NCBI GenBank assembly: GCA_937890395.1
Contig: CALACK010000109.1
Span: 1-48,617 of the forward strand
Source of the DNA: an uncultured Acidimicrobiaceae bacterium
GTDB taxonomy: Bacteria; Actinomycetota; Acidimicrobiia; Acidimicrobiales; Ilumatobacteraceae
Reading direction: 5' to 3'
DNA: 48,617 nt
Shown: positions 16,164 to 24,659 of the stretch, piece by piece
Layout of the letters: every line of letters starts with the position of its first letter
How positions within the stretch are numbered: the stretch's first letter is position 1
Notes under the pieces: model-generated
The model's input: only the letters and a program-made list of their open reading frames with translations
The model's database searches: none
Told to the model about the DNA's origin: nothing
Translations under genes and position numbers: made by a program

Positions 16164-18016
16164 AAACAATTCGATTAACCACTTCACAGGCGCTTGTAAA
16201 GTTTCTGGTCGCGCAACGAATACTTATTAACGGTCACGAAGAAAAATTGTTCCCGGGAGTGCTGGCAATTTTTGGACACGGCAACGTAACAAGTCTTGGT
16301 GTGGCGCTCGACGAAGAGCGAAAAAATATTCGCACGTGGCGCGGACAAAACGAACAAGGCATGGCGCTCGCAGCAGTTGGGTTCGCAAAGGCGAAACGAC
16401 GTCAACAGATCATGGTTGCGTCAAGTTCGATTGGGCCAGGTGCATTAAATATGGTCACTGCAGCAGGTGTTGCCTATGTTGATCGCTTGCCAGTTTTGTT
16501 TTTGTCTGGCGATACATTCGTTCACCGAATTCCTGATCCAGTTTTACAACAAGGCGAAAGCTTCAGCGATCCTTCAATCACGGTGAACGACGCGTTCAAG
16601 CCAGTGGTTAGATATTGGGATCGAATTGTTGCACCGCAACAGTTGTTGCATTCGTTGCCACACGCAGTTTCGACGATGCTTGACCCGGCAACATGTGGCC
16701 CCGCGTTTATAGGTTTACCGCAAGATGTTCAAGCCGAGAGTTTTGACTTTCCAGAAGTGTTTTTTGAAAAAGTTGTACACACCATTATTAGACCTCGTGC
16801 AGATGCAACTGAGTTGAAAAATGCTGTTGAGGTTTTGAAGAACGCAAAACGACCGCTGATTATCGCTGGCGGTGGCGTGCACTATTCGCTTGCCGAAAAA
16901 GAGTTGGCTGCGTTTGCTACGGCGCACAATATTCCGGTTGTTGAGACTGTCGCCGGCAAGGCATCGCTATTGGCTTCACACCCGCTTAACGCTGGGCCAG
17001 TTGGGGTAACTGGTTGTGAGTCGGCAAATAATTTGGCCGCGCAAGCAGACGTCGTGGTGGCTCTCGGTACTCGATTGCAAGATTTCGCAACTGGGTCTTG
17101 GACGATCTTTAGTAATGAGCAGACAAAATTTATTGGTGTCAACACCGTGCGGTTTGACGCGATAAAACATCGCTCGTTGCCAGTTGTTGGTGACGCGCGC
17201 GAAGCACTATCTGATCTTGGTACACAACTTGGTAATTGGCGCAGTGATGACACTTGGTCGAAAGTTGCACAACAAGAAGTTGTTGGCTATCACAAATATA
17301 TTGACAGCATCGCTGCGAAAAATAAAGTCGCAAACACGGCGCAACTTGCAACATATGCCCAAGTTGTTGGGGTTGTTGATCGTGCTGCACAGCCGAGCGA
17401 TTATGTGCTCACAGCAGCGGGTGGGTTCCCGGGTGAACTTAATAACGGCTGGCGGGCGAAGAGCCTCGATTCATTTGACTGCGAATATGGGTTCTCGTGC
17501 ATGGGCTACGAACTTTCTGGTGCGTGGGGCGCGAAGATGGCGATGCCAGAACGCGAAGTGATTTCTTTCGTCGGCGATGGTTCATACATGATGATGAATA
17601 GCGATATTTATAGTTCGGTTCTCTACGGTCACAAACTGATTGTGATCGTCTGCGACAACGGCGGATACGCGGTGATTAATCGATTGCAAGTCAGTCAAGG
17701 CGGTGTGCCGTTTAATAATCAACTTGCCGATTGTGAACCAGCAAACCTCGTGTACGTTGATTTCGCTCAACATGCTGCGTCTATGGGCGCAATATCTGAG
17801 ACAGTTGGTTCTATTGATGAGTTTGAGACAGCGTTCGTTCGTGCTCGCAAATCTGACAAAACTCATGTGATTGTGATCAAGACCAGCCCCAATGACTGGA
17901 CAGAAGGCGGTTCATTCTGGGAAGTCGGCGTGCCAACAACTAGTCATCGCCCAGAAGTAATTAAGGCTGGCGAAGTAATGCGCGAAGGCAAAAAACAACA
18001 GCGAATCGGATGGTAG
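16160..18016 (+). CDS. iolD: 3D-(3,5/4)-trihydroxycyclohexane-1,2-dione hydrolase IolD
   Basis: IolD opens the inositol-derived ring, hydrolysing the trihydroxycyclohexane-dione made by IolE to 5-deoxy-D-glucuronate, with thiamine diphosphate as cofactor. The 618-aa length fits. The catalytic Glu is Glu65 in RGQNEQGMALAAVG. The cofactor-binding motif starts at GDGS (472-475) and ends about 30 residues later at CDNGGYAVINRLQ. The central domain (FIGLPQDVQ, then IIAGGGVHYS) is the usual ThDP-enzyme middle domain. The start overlaps the aldolase-like gene (ATGA). Acetolactate-synthase-like enzymes are the main alternative, but NGGYAVINRLQ and the operon make IolD firm. Confidence 0.95.
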   Translation: MKTIRLTTSQALVKFLVAQRILINGHEEKLFPGVLAIFGHGNVTSLGVALDEERKNIRTWRGQNEQGMALAAVGFAKAKRRQQIMVASSSIGPGALNMVTAAGVAYVDRLPVLFLSGDTFVHRIPDPVLQQGESFSDPSITVNDAFKPVVRYWDRIVAPQQLLHSLPHAVSTMLDPATCGPAFIGLPQDVQAESFDFPEVFFEKVVHTIIRPRADATELKNAVEVLKNAKRPLIIAGGGVHYSLAEKELAAFATAHNIPVVETVAGKASLLASHPLNAGPVGVTGCESANNLAAQADVVVALGTRLQDFATGSWTIFSNEQTKFIGVNTVRFDAIKHRSLPVVGDAREALSDLGTQLGNWRSDDTWSKVAQQEVVGYHKYIDSIAAKNKVANTAQLATYAQVVGVVDRAAQPSDYVLTAAGGFPGELNNGWRAKSLDSFDCEYGFSCMGYELSGAWGAKMAMPEREVISFVGDGSYMMMNSDIYSSVLYGHKLIVIVCDNGGYAVINRLQVSQGGVPFNNQLADCEPANLVYVDFAQHAASMGAISETVGSIDEFETAFVRARKSDKTHVIVIKTSPNDWTEGGSFWEVGVPTTSHRPEVIKAGEVMREGKKQQRIGW

Positions 18017-18025
18017 GTAGAAATC

Positions 18026-18868
18026 GTGAGCGACAATCAAACAAAGAACCCGAGTACTTCAAGTATGCACGGCAAAGTGTTATTGCTCAGTGGTGCGTCA
18101 CGAGGTGTAGGTGAGTGTGTAGCGCGCTTGGCCGTTGAGCGTGGTGCAGCAGGTTTGGCTCTTGTTGGACGCGATACAAAGACCGGTGACAAGTTGGCGA
18201 GCGAATTAACAAGCCTTGGCACCAAGACTATTTTTATAACCGGTGATCTTGCAGGTGCTGATGAGCCAAAGCGAATCGTCAAGATAGTCGATGAGACTTT
18301 TGGCGTAGTACATGGATTATTGAATTCGGCTGCAGAAACTTCGCGGGGCAGCGTATGGAATACAACCCCAGACATGTTTGACACGATGATGGCAGTTAAT
18401 GTGCGAGCGCCGTTTATGTTGATTCAAGAGTGCGCGAAAATAATGAAGCGCGAATCCGTCGCTGGCTCAATCGTGAATATCGGCAGTGTCACTGGCTATG
18501 GCGGTGATGTGAACTTGACACACTATGCAATTTCTAAAGGCGCGTTGCACACACTGACACGCAACTGTGCATATTCACTAATGCGCGACCGTGTGCGGGT
18601 GAATCTTTTGAATCCAGGGTGGATGGATACGCCGACTGAAGATGCGACACAGCGAAAGTGGCACAACGCACAAGATGGTTGGCTAGAAAAAGCAGAGCGA
18701 GATCAACCAATGGGCCGATTAATAAAACCAGATGAACTTGCACGCTCAATTATGTTTTTACTTTCAGACGAGTCAGGATTAATGACTGGTGCAGTAATAG
18801 ACTTCGATCAATCGGTGGTCGGCGCTGGCTCGCCATCTAAACCAAAAGTAGGAGAAGTTTGGCCGTGA
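18026..18868 (+). CDS. SDR family NAD(P)-dependent oxidoreductase
   Basis: A 280-aa short-chain dehydrogenase. The nucleotide-binding motif is GASRGVG (residues 23-29). The catalytic Ser lies in NIGSVTG, 13 residues before the Tyr of HYAISK, so the Ser-Tyr-Lys set is complete. The sequence LNPGWMDTPTED and a long C-terminal tail fit the group of SDRs seen in actinobacterial inositol and sugar clusters. GTG 18026 is 9 bp after iolD and preceded by GGTAGGTAG. Being between iolD and iolG it probably oxidises or reduces an inositol-derived ketone or an inositol isomer. The exact substrate cannot be assigned. Confidence 0.87.
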   Translation: MSDNQTKNPSTSSMHGKVLLLSGASRGVGECVARLAVERGAAGLALVGRDTKTGDKLASELTSLGTKTIFITGDLAGADEPKRIVKIVDETFGVVHGLLNSAAETSRGSVWNTTPDMFDTMMAVNVRAPFMLIQECAKIMKRESVAGSIVNIGSVTGYGGDVNLTHYAISKGALHTLTRNCAYSLMRDRVRVNLLNPGWMDTPTEDATQRKWHNAQDGWLEKAERDQPMGRLIKPDELARSIMFLLSDESGLMTGAVIDFDQSVVGAGSPSKPKVGEVWP

Positions 18869-19881
18869 GTAACAGTATTGGTATCGGTGTATTGGGTTGT
18901 GGTCGCATTGGTGTGATGCATGCAGAGTTAATCGCGCAACGAATTGAAGGCGCACATTTGGCCGGCGTTTATGACGTGGTGACTGAATCGGCTAAAAAAA
19001 TTGCTACTAAATTTGATTGCAAACATTTTGAAAGCCCAGATGCTTTAATGTCGGCTAAAGAAGTTGATGCAATCGCAATTTGCACGTCGACCGACACGCA
19101 CGTTGAAGTGTTGCTGATGGCGTCAAACTATCGCAAACCAGTATTTTGCGAGAAGCCAATTTCTCTGTCGCTTACCGATACAGATAGGGCGTTGAAAGCT
19201 ATCAGTGATAGCAAGACACCATTAATGCTTGGTTTCAACCGCAGATTTGACCCTAGTCATCGCAGTGTTCGTGACAATGTTGCTAACGGCACGATTGGTG
19301 ACGTGCATATCGCGCGAATAACAAGCCGTGACCCTTCACCGCCGCCAGTTTCGTATGCAAAAGTTTCAGGTGGAATTTTTATTGATATGACAATTCATGA
19401 TTTCGATATGGCCCGTTATGTCGTCGGCAGTGAAATCGTTTCGGTTTACGCAACTGGGGCTGTGCGAATCGTGCCCGAGTTTGCCGAAATTGGAGACCTT
19501 GACACGGTGGCAATTATGTTGCAGCACGAAAATGGTGCGATCACGATGATTGATAATTCGCGTCAGGCTGTTTACGGTTATGACCAGCGGGTTGAAGTCT
19601 TCGGCTCAAAAGGTTTGGTTGGCTCAGATAACCAAGTGATGACAAGCGTGATTAAGCGCAACGAAGAAGGCACACAATTAGACAAAATGCCGTACTTCTT
19701 TTTAGATCGCTACATTCCGTCGTATATTGCCGAATGGAATGAGTTCATGGGTGTCGCAACGGGCAAAATTCAGCCAGTCGTAACTGGTGCTGATGGTCGT
19801 GCATCGCTTGTCGCCGGTTTGGCAGCGTGGAAGTCGGTTCGCGAAGGTCGAATGGTTAAGACCAGCGAAATTGTTGGCTAG
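18865..19881 (+). CDS. iolG: Inositol 2-dehydrogenase-type Gfo/Idh/MocA oxidoreductase (IolG-like)
   Basis: IolG oxidises myo-inositol to scyllo-inosose with NAD+, the first catabolic step. The protein (338 aa) has IGVLGCGRIGVMHAE, FCEKPISLSLTD, LGFNRRFDPSH and FIDMTIHDFDMARYVVG, the closest match in the window to classical IolG. The conserved Lys lies in EKP and the Asp/His pair in HDFD. A TTG at 18859 is also in frame, but GTG 18865 is placed 9 bp after AGGAGA and overlaps the SDR stop by 4 bp like its neighbours, so I chose it. It ends the six-gene import/catabolic operon. Three other family members in the window make the gene name likely but not certain. Confidence 0.82.
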   Translation: MSNSIGIGVLGCGRIGVMHAELIAQRIEGAHLAGVYDVVTESAKKIATKFDCKHFESPDALMSAKEVDAIAICTSTDTHVEVLLMASNYRKPVFCEKPISLSLTDTDRALKAISDSKTPLMLGFNRRFDPSHRSVRDNVANGTIGDVHIARITSRDPSPPPVSYAKVSGGIFIDMTIHDFDMARYVVGSEIVSVYATGAVRIVPEFAEIGDLDTVAIMLQHENGAITMIDNSRQAVYGYDQRVEVFGSKGLVGSDNQVMTSVIKRNEEGTQLDKMPYFFLDRYIPSYIAEWNEFMGVATGKIQPVVTGADGRASLVAGLAAWKSVREGRMVKTSEIVG

Positions 19882-19927
19882 TTTAAAAAACTTTTAAACG
19901 CTAGAACTTTTAAACGCCGTAACTTTT
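19881..19927. repeat. AT-rich inverted repeat and 16-bp tandem repeat between convergent iolG and xylB
   Basis: GTTTAAAA-AAC-TTTTAAAC (19881-19899) is a perfect 8-bp inverted repeat starting at the last base of the iolG stop. Overlapping it, AACTTTTAAACGC occurs at 19889-19901 and again at 19905-19917, with a partial third AACTTTT at 19921, giving a 16-bp period that runs over the xylB stop. It may serve as a weak bidirectional terminator, and the repeats look like local slippage. Confidence 0.5.
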
Positions 19928-21334
19928 GATTCGTGTTGCGATGAATCTTTGGCGAGTTTCGTTACATTGCGATGAACTAGCAATTGGTTGTGCAGCAACT
20001 CGAGATGATGCAACCCACGTTGGCCATTTACCAGTCAGAGTTGCGGCTGCCTGTCTAGCAGCGCCGAGTGCAACTATTTCAGGTTCGTTAAGCACGTTTA
20101 CTTGCTTGCCTGTTAAGTCAGCAACTATCTGACAAACGGCGGGTGACTGTGCGCCGCCCCCGAGTAGAAAAATGCGACCTGATGTATCGACGCCGCAGTT
20201 CGCGATTGCAATTAATCCATCGAGAAGTCCGCATACAACACCTTCAATGGCAGCGCGCGCAATATCACTGCGCGAATGACTTGAGTTAATGCCGACCAAC
20301 ATTGCCCGCGCGTCGGGAAGATTCGGTGTTCGCTCACCATCTAGGTATGGCAATAACACAAGACCGTTTGCTCCACAGGTCGATGCCAATGCAAGTTCGC
20401 CAAACTGCTGTAGATCTACGCCGAGAAAATTAGCAAACGAATCAAAAACTTTTGTCGCATTCAGTGTGCAAACAAGTGGCAAGAAACTTCCTGTTGCATC
20501 AGCGAAACCGGCTACTGCGGCGCTGCTATCAGCTGTTGCCTGAGCACTGACTGCATAAACCGTGCCCGATGTGCCAAGTGAAATCGCGACATCACCGGGC
20601 AATAATCCGATGCCAAGTGCGCCAGCCATGTTGTCGCCAGTGCCACAGCCGATTACGGCATCGCCCCATTGTCCAGTTGATTCAAGCGGTTCGGCGACAC
20701 GTGGCAACATTTTTGACCAATCGCGAGACTTATCGATTATCTGCAACACTTCGTCTTGATAGTTATTGGTTCTCGGTGACCAATAGCCAGTGCCAGATGC
20801 ATCGCCACGATCGGTGACAATTTCTGATGCGCCTCCGCCACGTAAATGCCACGAAAGATAATCATGCGGCAAACAAATACGAGCAACTCGTGTCCAATTT
20901 TCTGGCTCAACACGCTTTAGCCACGAAAGCTTCGCGACGGTGAAACTCGCAACTGGCACACTGCCGATATGTGATGCCCACCACGCGGCATCGCGTTGAT
21001 CTACGCACCATTGTGCATCTGTTGCTGATTCGGTGTCGTTCCATAGTTTTGCGGCTCGAACAATATTATGATTCGCGTCGAGTGTGACTAGGCCATGTTG
21101 TTGACCAGCGACAGAAATGGCGGTGACTTTTGGCAAAATAGTTTGCGAAGACGCCTGTGCATAGGCCCCGTCAAATGCCGCTATCCATTCAGTTGGGTTT
21201 GATTCACTAACTGGGGTAATGCCCGTGCTTGCGTGCGATGCACGACCAGTCGAAATCAATTCGCCAGAATCAAGATCGCGAACCTCTACTTTTGTTGACT
21301 GCGTTGACGAATCAACGCCGACTACAACCGGCAT
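19910..21334 (-). CDS. xylB: Xylulokinase XylB (FGGY carbohydrate kinase)
   Basis: XylB phosphorylates D-xylulose to xylulose 5-phosphate with ATP, feeding the pentose phosphate pathway. The 474-aa protein shows the FGGY pattern: VVVGVDSSTQSTKVEV at the N-terminus, VAGQQHGLV (xylulokinase substrate loop), GTGDNMAGALGIG, SLGTSGTVYAV and the ATP-site LLGGGAQSPAVCQI. It starts 3 bp after xylA, so the two are one leftward operon. The C-terminus has been altered or extended by the small tandem repeat at its stop. Confidence 0.94.
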   Translation of the reverse strand: MPVVVGVDSSTQSTKVEVRDLDSGELISTGRASHASTGITPVSESNPTEWIAAFDGAYAQASSQTILPKVTAISVAGQQHGLVTLDANHNIVRAAKLWNDTESATDAQWCVDQRDAAWWASHIGSVPVASFTVAKLSWLKRVEPENWTRVARICLPHDYLSWHLRGGGASEIVTDRGDASGTGYWSPRTNNYQDEVLQIIDKSRDWSKMLPRVAEPLESTGQWGDAVIGCGTGDNMAGALGIGLLPGDVAISLGTSGTVYAVSAQATADSSAAVAGFADATGSFLPLVCTLNATKVFDSFANFLGVDLQQFGELALASTCGANGLVLLPYLDGERTPNLPDARAMLVGINSSHSRSDIARAAIEGVVCGLLDGLIAIANCGVDTSGRIFLLGGGAQSPAVCQIVADLTGKQVNVLNEPEIVALGAARQAAATLTGKWPTWVASSRVAAQPIASSSQCNETRQRFIATRIKSYGV

Positions 21335-21337
21335 TAG

Positions 21338-22507
21338 TTATCGAACGCCGAGAATCAGTTCTGTGACAAGTTGGTCAAGGCGTTCGTGAGCATATCCACG
21401 TTCGCCGAGTGCCTTGACATCAAATGTATCGGTACGCAAACTGTGCAATGCATCAGCGCCTAATCCATCAGGAGAAGTCGGCACACTCAGTTGGTCAAAC
21501 ATAGCGGCCCCGAGTGCTGCCTGAATCTCTTTGTCTTGCTTGAACTCGCGAGATTTCTCAGCCAAGATCAAATATGTTCGCATGCAACCAAGGGCAAAAT
21601 CCCAAACACCTTCGGCATTCTCGGTTCGATATGCGTGTGCATCAAAGTGCAACATTCCATCCCACTTCGAATCTTCAAGCAATTTGACGAGATAAAAAGC
21701 ATCGCGGATTCCCTCACTGCCAAACCTGAAATCTTGGTCAAACTTACCAATGCGTTGTGCGTTCAAGTCAATGTGAAACAACTTGCCGTGCCAGAGTGTT
21801 TGCGCAACTGCGTGCGTGAAGTTAAGCCCACTCATTGTTTCGTGCGCGAACTCTGGGTTGAGACCGACCATGTCTGGCCATTGCAATTCGTTGATGAATG
21901 CAATTGCATGACCAACTGTTGGCAAGAACATATCGCCACGTGGTTCGTTTGGTTTTGGTTCGAGAGCAAACTTGATGTCATAGCCACGGTCTTTGGCATA
22001 CGCACAGCAAATATTTACTGCCTCGGCGTAGCGGTCAAGCGCGGTGCGAACATCTTTTGCTGCTTCACACTCGAGACCTTCGCGGCCGCCCCACATCACA
22101 TAAACCTTTGCGCCAAGTGAGACGCCCATATCGATTGACTCCATTGTTTTCTTGATTGCATAACGGCGCACAATCGGGTCGTTCGCCGTAAACGCGCCTT
22201 CTTTGAACACCGGCTGACCAAAAAGATTTGTTGTAGCCATTGGAACTTTCATGCCGGTCTTATCTAGTGCCTGACGAAAACGCTTCAGCGCAGTCTCACG
22301 CTCGGCAGGTGTTGAACCAAATGGCACGAGATCGTCGTCGTGAAAGTTGACACCGTAAGCACCGAGATCGGCCAAACGATGAACAGAGTCAACTGGGTCT
22401 AGTGCGGGGCGAGTTTCTAATCCGAATGGGTCACGACCCATATTGCCAACGGTCCAAAGACCAAAGGTGAAGCGATGTTCTGGTTTAGGAGTGAAGTTGT
22501 CAGTCAT
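21338..22507 (-). CDS. xylA: Xylose isomerase XylA (actinobacterial class I)
   Basis: XylA interconverts D-xylose and D-xylulose using two divalent metals. The 389-aa length and [11 protein letters not shown] start match the short Streptomyces-type enzymes. The catalytic His56 lies in [12 protein letters not shown], and the metal site includes [11 protein letters not shown] (Glu183, Lys185) and HFDAHAYR. I chose ATG 22507 rather than the in-frame TTG nine codons upstream because the shorter form matches the family N-terminus. No xylose-specific transporter or regulator is visible. The importer at 11311-15250 could in principle serve both. Confidence 0.96.
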   Translation of the reverse strand: MTDNFTPKPEHRFTFGLWTVGNMGRDPFGLETRPALDPVDSVHRLADLGAYGVNFHDDDLVPFGSTPAERETALKRFRQALDKTGMKVPMATTNLFGQPVFKEGAFTANDPIVRRYAIKKTMESIDMGVSLGAKVYVMWGGREGLECEAAKDVRTALDRYAEAVNICCAYAKDRGYDIKFALEPKPNEPRGDMFLPTVGHAIAFINELQWPDMVGLNPEFAHETMSGLNFTHAVAQTLWHGKLFHIDLNAQRIGKFDQDFRFGSEGIRDAFYLVKLLEDSKWDGMLHFDAHAYRTENAEGVWDFALGCMRTYLILAEKSREFKQDKEIQAALGAAMFDQLSVPTSPDGLGADALHSLRTDTFDVKALGERGYAHERLDQLVTELILGVR

Positions 22508-22573
22508 AGACCCGATGCTAGTTCTAATTCGCAATAGTCCGCTAAGCCGTTAGAGTAAACAAGCCTTTTACCT

Positions 22574-22649
22574 TCCGGGGTAGCTCAGTTGGCAGAGCAA
22601 CGGACTGTTAATCCGTTTGTCGTGGGTTCGAGCCCCACCCCCGGAGCCA
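22574..22649 (+). tRNA. tRNA-Asn (GTT)
   Basis: A complete cloverleaf. The acceptor stem TCCGGGG pairs with CCCCGGA, the anticodon loop is CTGTTAA with anticodon GTT, and the T-stem GTGGG/CCCAC surrounds TTCGAGC. The discriminator is G and CCA is encoded at 22647-22649. No variable-loop extension is present. Confidence 0.97.
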
Positions 22650-22683
22650 TAGTTCTATTTTGATGCGATTTTTCGGAGGCATG

Positions 22684-24639
22684 ATGTCTGCGGTTACTGC
22701 GAGAGGCAATGTGGCGAGTGCGTCGCATCCACTAGACCCGCTGAGCAAAGACGAACTTGAGTCGTTGATTAGCGCTTTGCGTCGCGACGGTGTGCTTGAT
22801 CACCGACATTTAATTGCGATGTTGCAAGTTGAAGAGCCACCAAAGTCCGTGTTGGCGCGTTTTCGGTCAAATCAAAATAGTGAAGATGTTGAAAAAATTG
22901 AACGGGCTGCGCGAGTGACTGTGCTGGATCGTTCGACTGGCAAAGTGGCTGAAATTGTTGTGACGATTGCTGGGCATGTTGTGAGCAACAAAGTTATTGA
23001 AGGCGCCAAGGCTCCCGTTTTAAGTGTTGAGAGTGAGATGGCGATTTCGGCCGCAAAGCGTGATGCCCGTGTGATTGAAGCATTGCATGCTCGCGGAGTT
23101 ACAGATATTGACTCAGTGCGTATGGAGGCTTGGCCGATTGGTGCTCAGATACCAAAACATCTTGATGATGGTCGGCGAATCATTTGGACACCGATGTGGC
23201 ATCAGCCAACGCCAGAGGCGAATTTTTATGCCCATCCAATTTCGGGTTTACATGCGATCATCGATATTGATTCTGGCGAAGTTCTTGCTGTTGAGAACGA
23301 TCAACAAATTGCAATACCTCAGACACCAGGCCCGTATCGGCAAAGCCAAACGGGGGCCGATGTTGAGTTGAAGCCATTTGAGATAAGGCAGCCCGAAGGT
23401 GTGTCGTTTTCTTTTGATGGCTACAAAGCGAATTGGGAGCGGTGGAGTTTTCGAATCGGTTTTTGCCAACGCGAAGGTCTTGTGATTCATGATGTTTGGT
23501 TTGATGACGGTGGTCAGTTGCGCAAGATCGCGCATCGCATGTCTATTGCTGAACTTGTCATTCCGTATGGTGACCCAAGCCAGGGCGCGTATCGCAAGAA
23601 TGCTTTTGATACTGGCGAGTTTGGTTTGGGTAACTATACGAACTCATTAACTCTTGGTTGCGATTGTCTTGGCGAAATTGTTTATTTTGATGTAGCTGTG
23701 GCGAACCCTGATGGCACGGTGCGTGAAATCAAAAATGCAATTTGTACGCATGAAGAAGATTTTGGGATTTTATGGAAGCACGTCGACATCGACGGCAATG
23801 TTGAGGTGCGTCGTGGTCGCCGTTTTGTGGTGTCGTCAATTGTGACGATCAATAATTATGAGTACGGATACTTCTGGTATTTCTACCAAGACGGCTCGAT
23901 CGAATTTGAAGCCAAACTCACTGGCATTGTGTTGACGCTGGCTGACAACCCTGGCGCCGATCATGTTTCGGCGACAGAGCTCGAGCCCGGTTTATGGGCG
24001 CCGTATCACCAACATATTTTATGCGCCCGACTTGATTTAGATATTGACAGCGGTGCTGATGAAATTGTCGGAGTACGCAACAGCGTTGTCGAAGTTGACT
24101 CGTTTGCGCACGAGATGGGGCCGAAAAATATTCACGGTGGAGCGTACGAAATTAGCGAGACGATTTTGAAGCGCGAACTTGACGCTAAGCGTGTTGTTGA
24201 TCCATTCAAGAGTCGATTTTGGAAAGTAATAAATCCAAATCGTAAAAATCACATGGGTAAGCCAGTTGGCTACAAACTTATTTCGGGGCATACGACATAT
24301 CCATTGGCGAAGCCTGAGTCGACGATAGGTCGGCGCGCAGGTTTTATGTATCAGCATTTGTGGGTAACTAAGAACGAAAATAACGAGCGATACCCAGCAG
24401 GTGATTATCCATTTCAACACGCTGGTGGTGCGGGCTTGCCACAGTGGACTCAAGCCAATCGTGACATTGAAAATACCGATGTTGTGCTGTGGCATGTTTT
24501 TGGAACAAACCACATTCCGCGCGCCGAAGATTGGCCGGTGATGCCAGTTGAACGTACCGGTTTTCACTTGAAGCCGAGCGGGTTTTTCGCGCGCAGCCCA
24601 GCGATTGATGTGGCGCCGTCGGCTAAACCTTGCCACTGA
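22684..24639 (+). CDS. Copper-containing primary amine oxidase
   Basis: This quinoprotein oxidises primary amines to aldehydes, releasing ammonia and hydrogen peroxide. Numbered from ATG 22684 (651 aa), the self-processed TPQ precursor is Tyr392 in TINNYEYG. The catalytic base is Asp309 in NAFDTGEFG, and the copper ligands are His442 and His444 in PYHQHIL and His610 in TNHIPRAEDWP. The spacings match the well-studied Arthrobacter enzyme. GGAGG at 22675-22679 favours ATG 22684 over ATG 22681 and the more upstream in-frame starts. There is no signal peptide, so it should be cytoplasmic. It probably serves nitrogen or carbon gain from amines. It converges on another copper enzyme with a 20-bp gap. 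Confidence 0.94.
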   Translation: MSAVTARGNVASASHPLDPLSKDELESLISALRRDGVLDHRHLIAMLQVEEPPKSVLARFRSNQNSEDVEKIERAARVTVLDRSTGKVAEIVVTIAGHVVSNKVIEGAKAPVLSVESEMAISAAKRDARVIEALHARGVTDIDSVRMEAWPIGAQIPKHLDDGRRIIWTPMWHQPTPEANFYAHPISGLHAIIDIDSGEVLAVENDQQIAIPQTPGPYRQSQTGADVELKPFEIRQPEGVSFSFDGYKANWERWSFRIGFCQREGLVIHDVWFDDGGQLRKIAHRMSIAELVIPYGDPSQGAYRKNAFDTGEFGLGNYTNSLTLGCDCLGEIVYFDVAVANPDGTVREIKNAICTHEEDFGILWKHVDIDGNVEVRRGRRFVVSSIVTINNYEYGYFWYFYQDGSIEFEAKLTGIVLTLADNPGADHVSATELEPGLWAPYHQHILCARLDLDIDSGADEIVGVRNSVVEVDSFAHEMGPKNIHGGAYEISETILKRELDAKRVVDPFKSRFWKVINPNRKNHMGKPVGYKLISGHTTYPLAKPESTIGRRAGFMYQHLWVTKNENNERYPAGDYPFQHAGGAGLPQWTQANRDIENTDVVLWHVFGTNHIPRAEDWPVMPVERTGFHLKPSGFFARSPAIDVAPSAKPCH

Positions 24640-24659
24640 TTGGTAATCGGCGAAAATTT

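Noticed and set aside
21491-22120. 209-codon plus-strand reading frame
   Set aside because: It lies antisense to xylA, whose motifs are unambiguous; the plus-strand translation is cysteine- and tryptophan-rich with no recognisable domain.
19910-22507. A dedicated xylose operon with its own transporter
   Set aside because: Only xylA and xylB are present; the nearest importer belongs to the convergent inositol operon.
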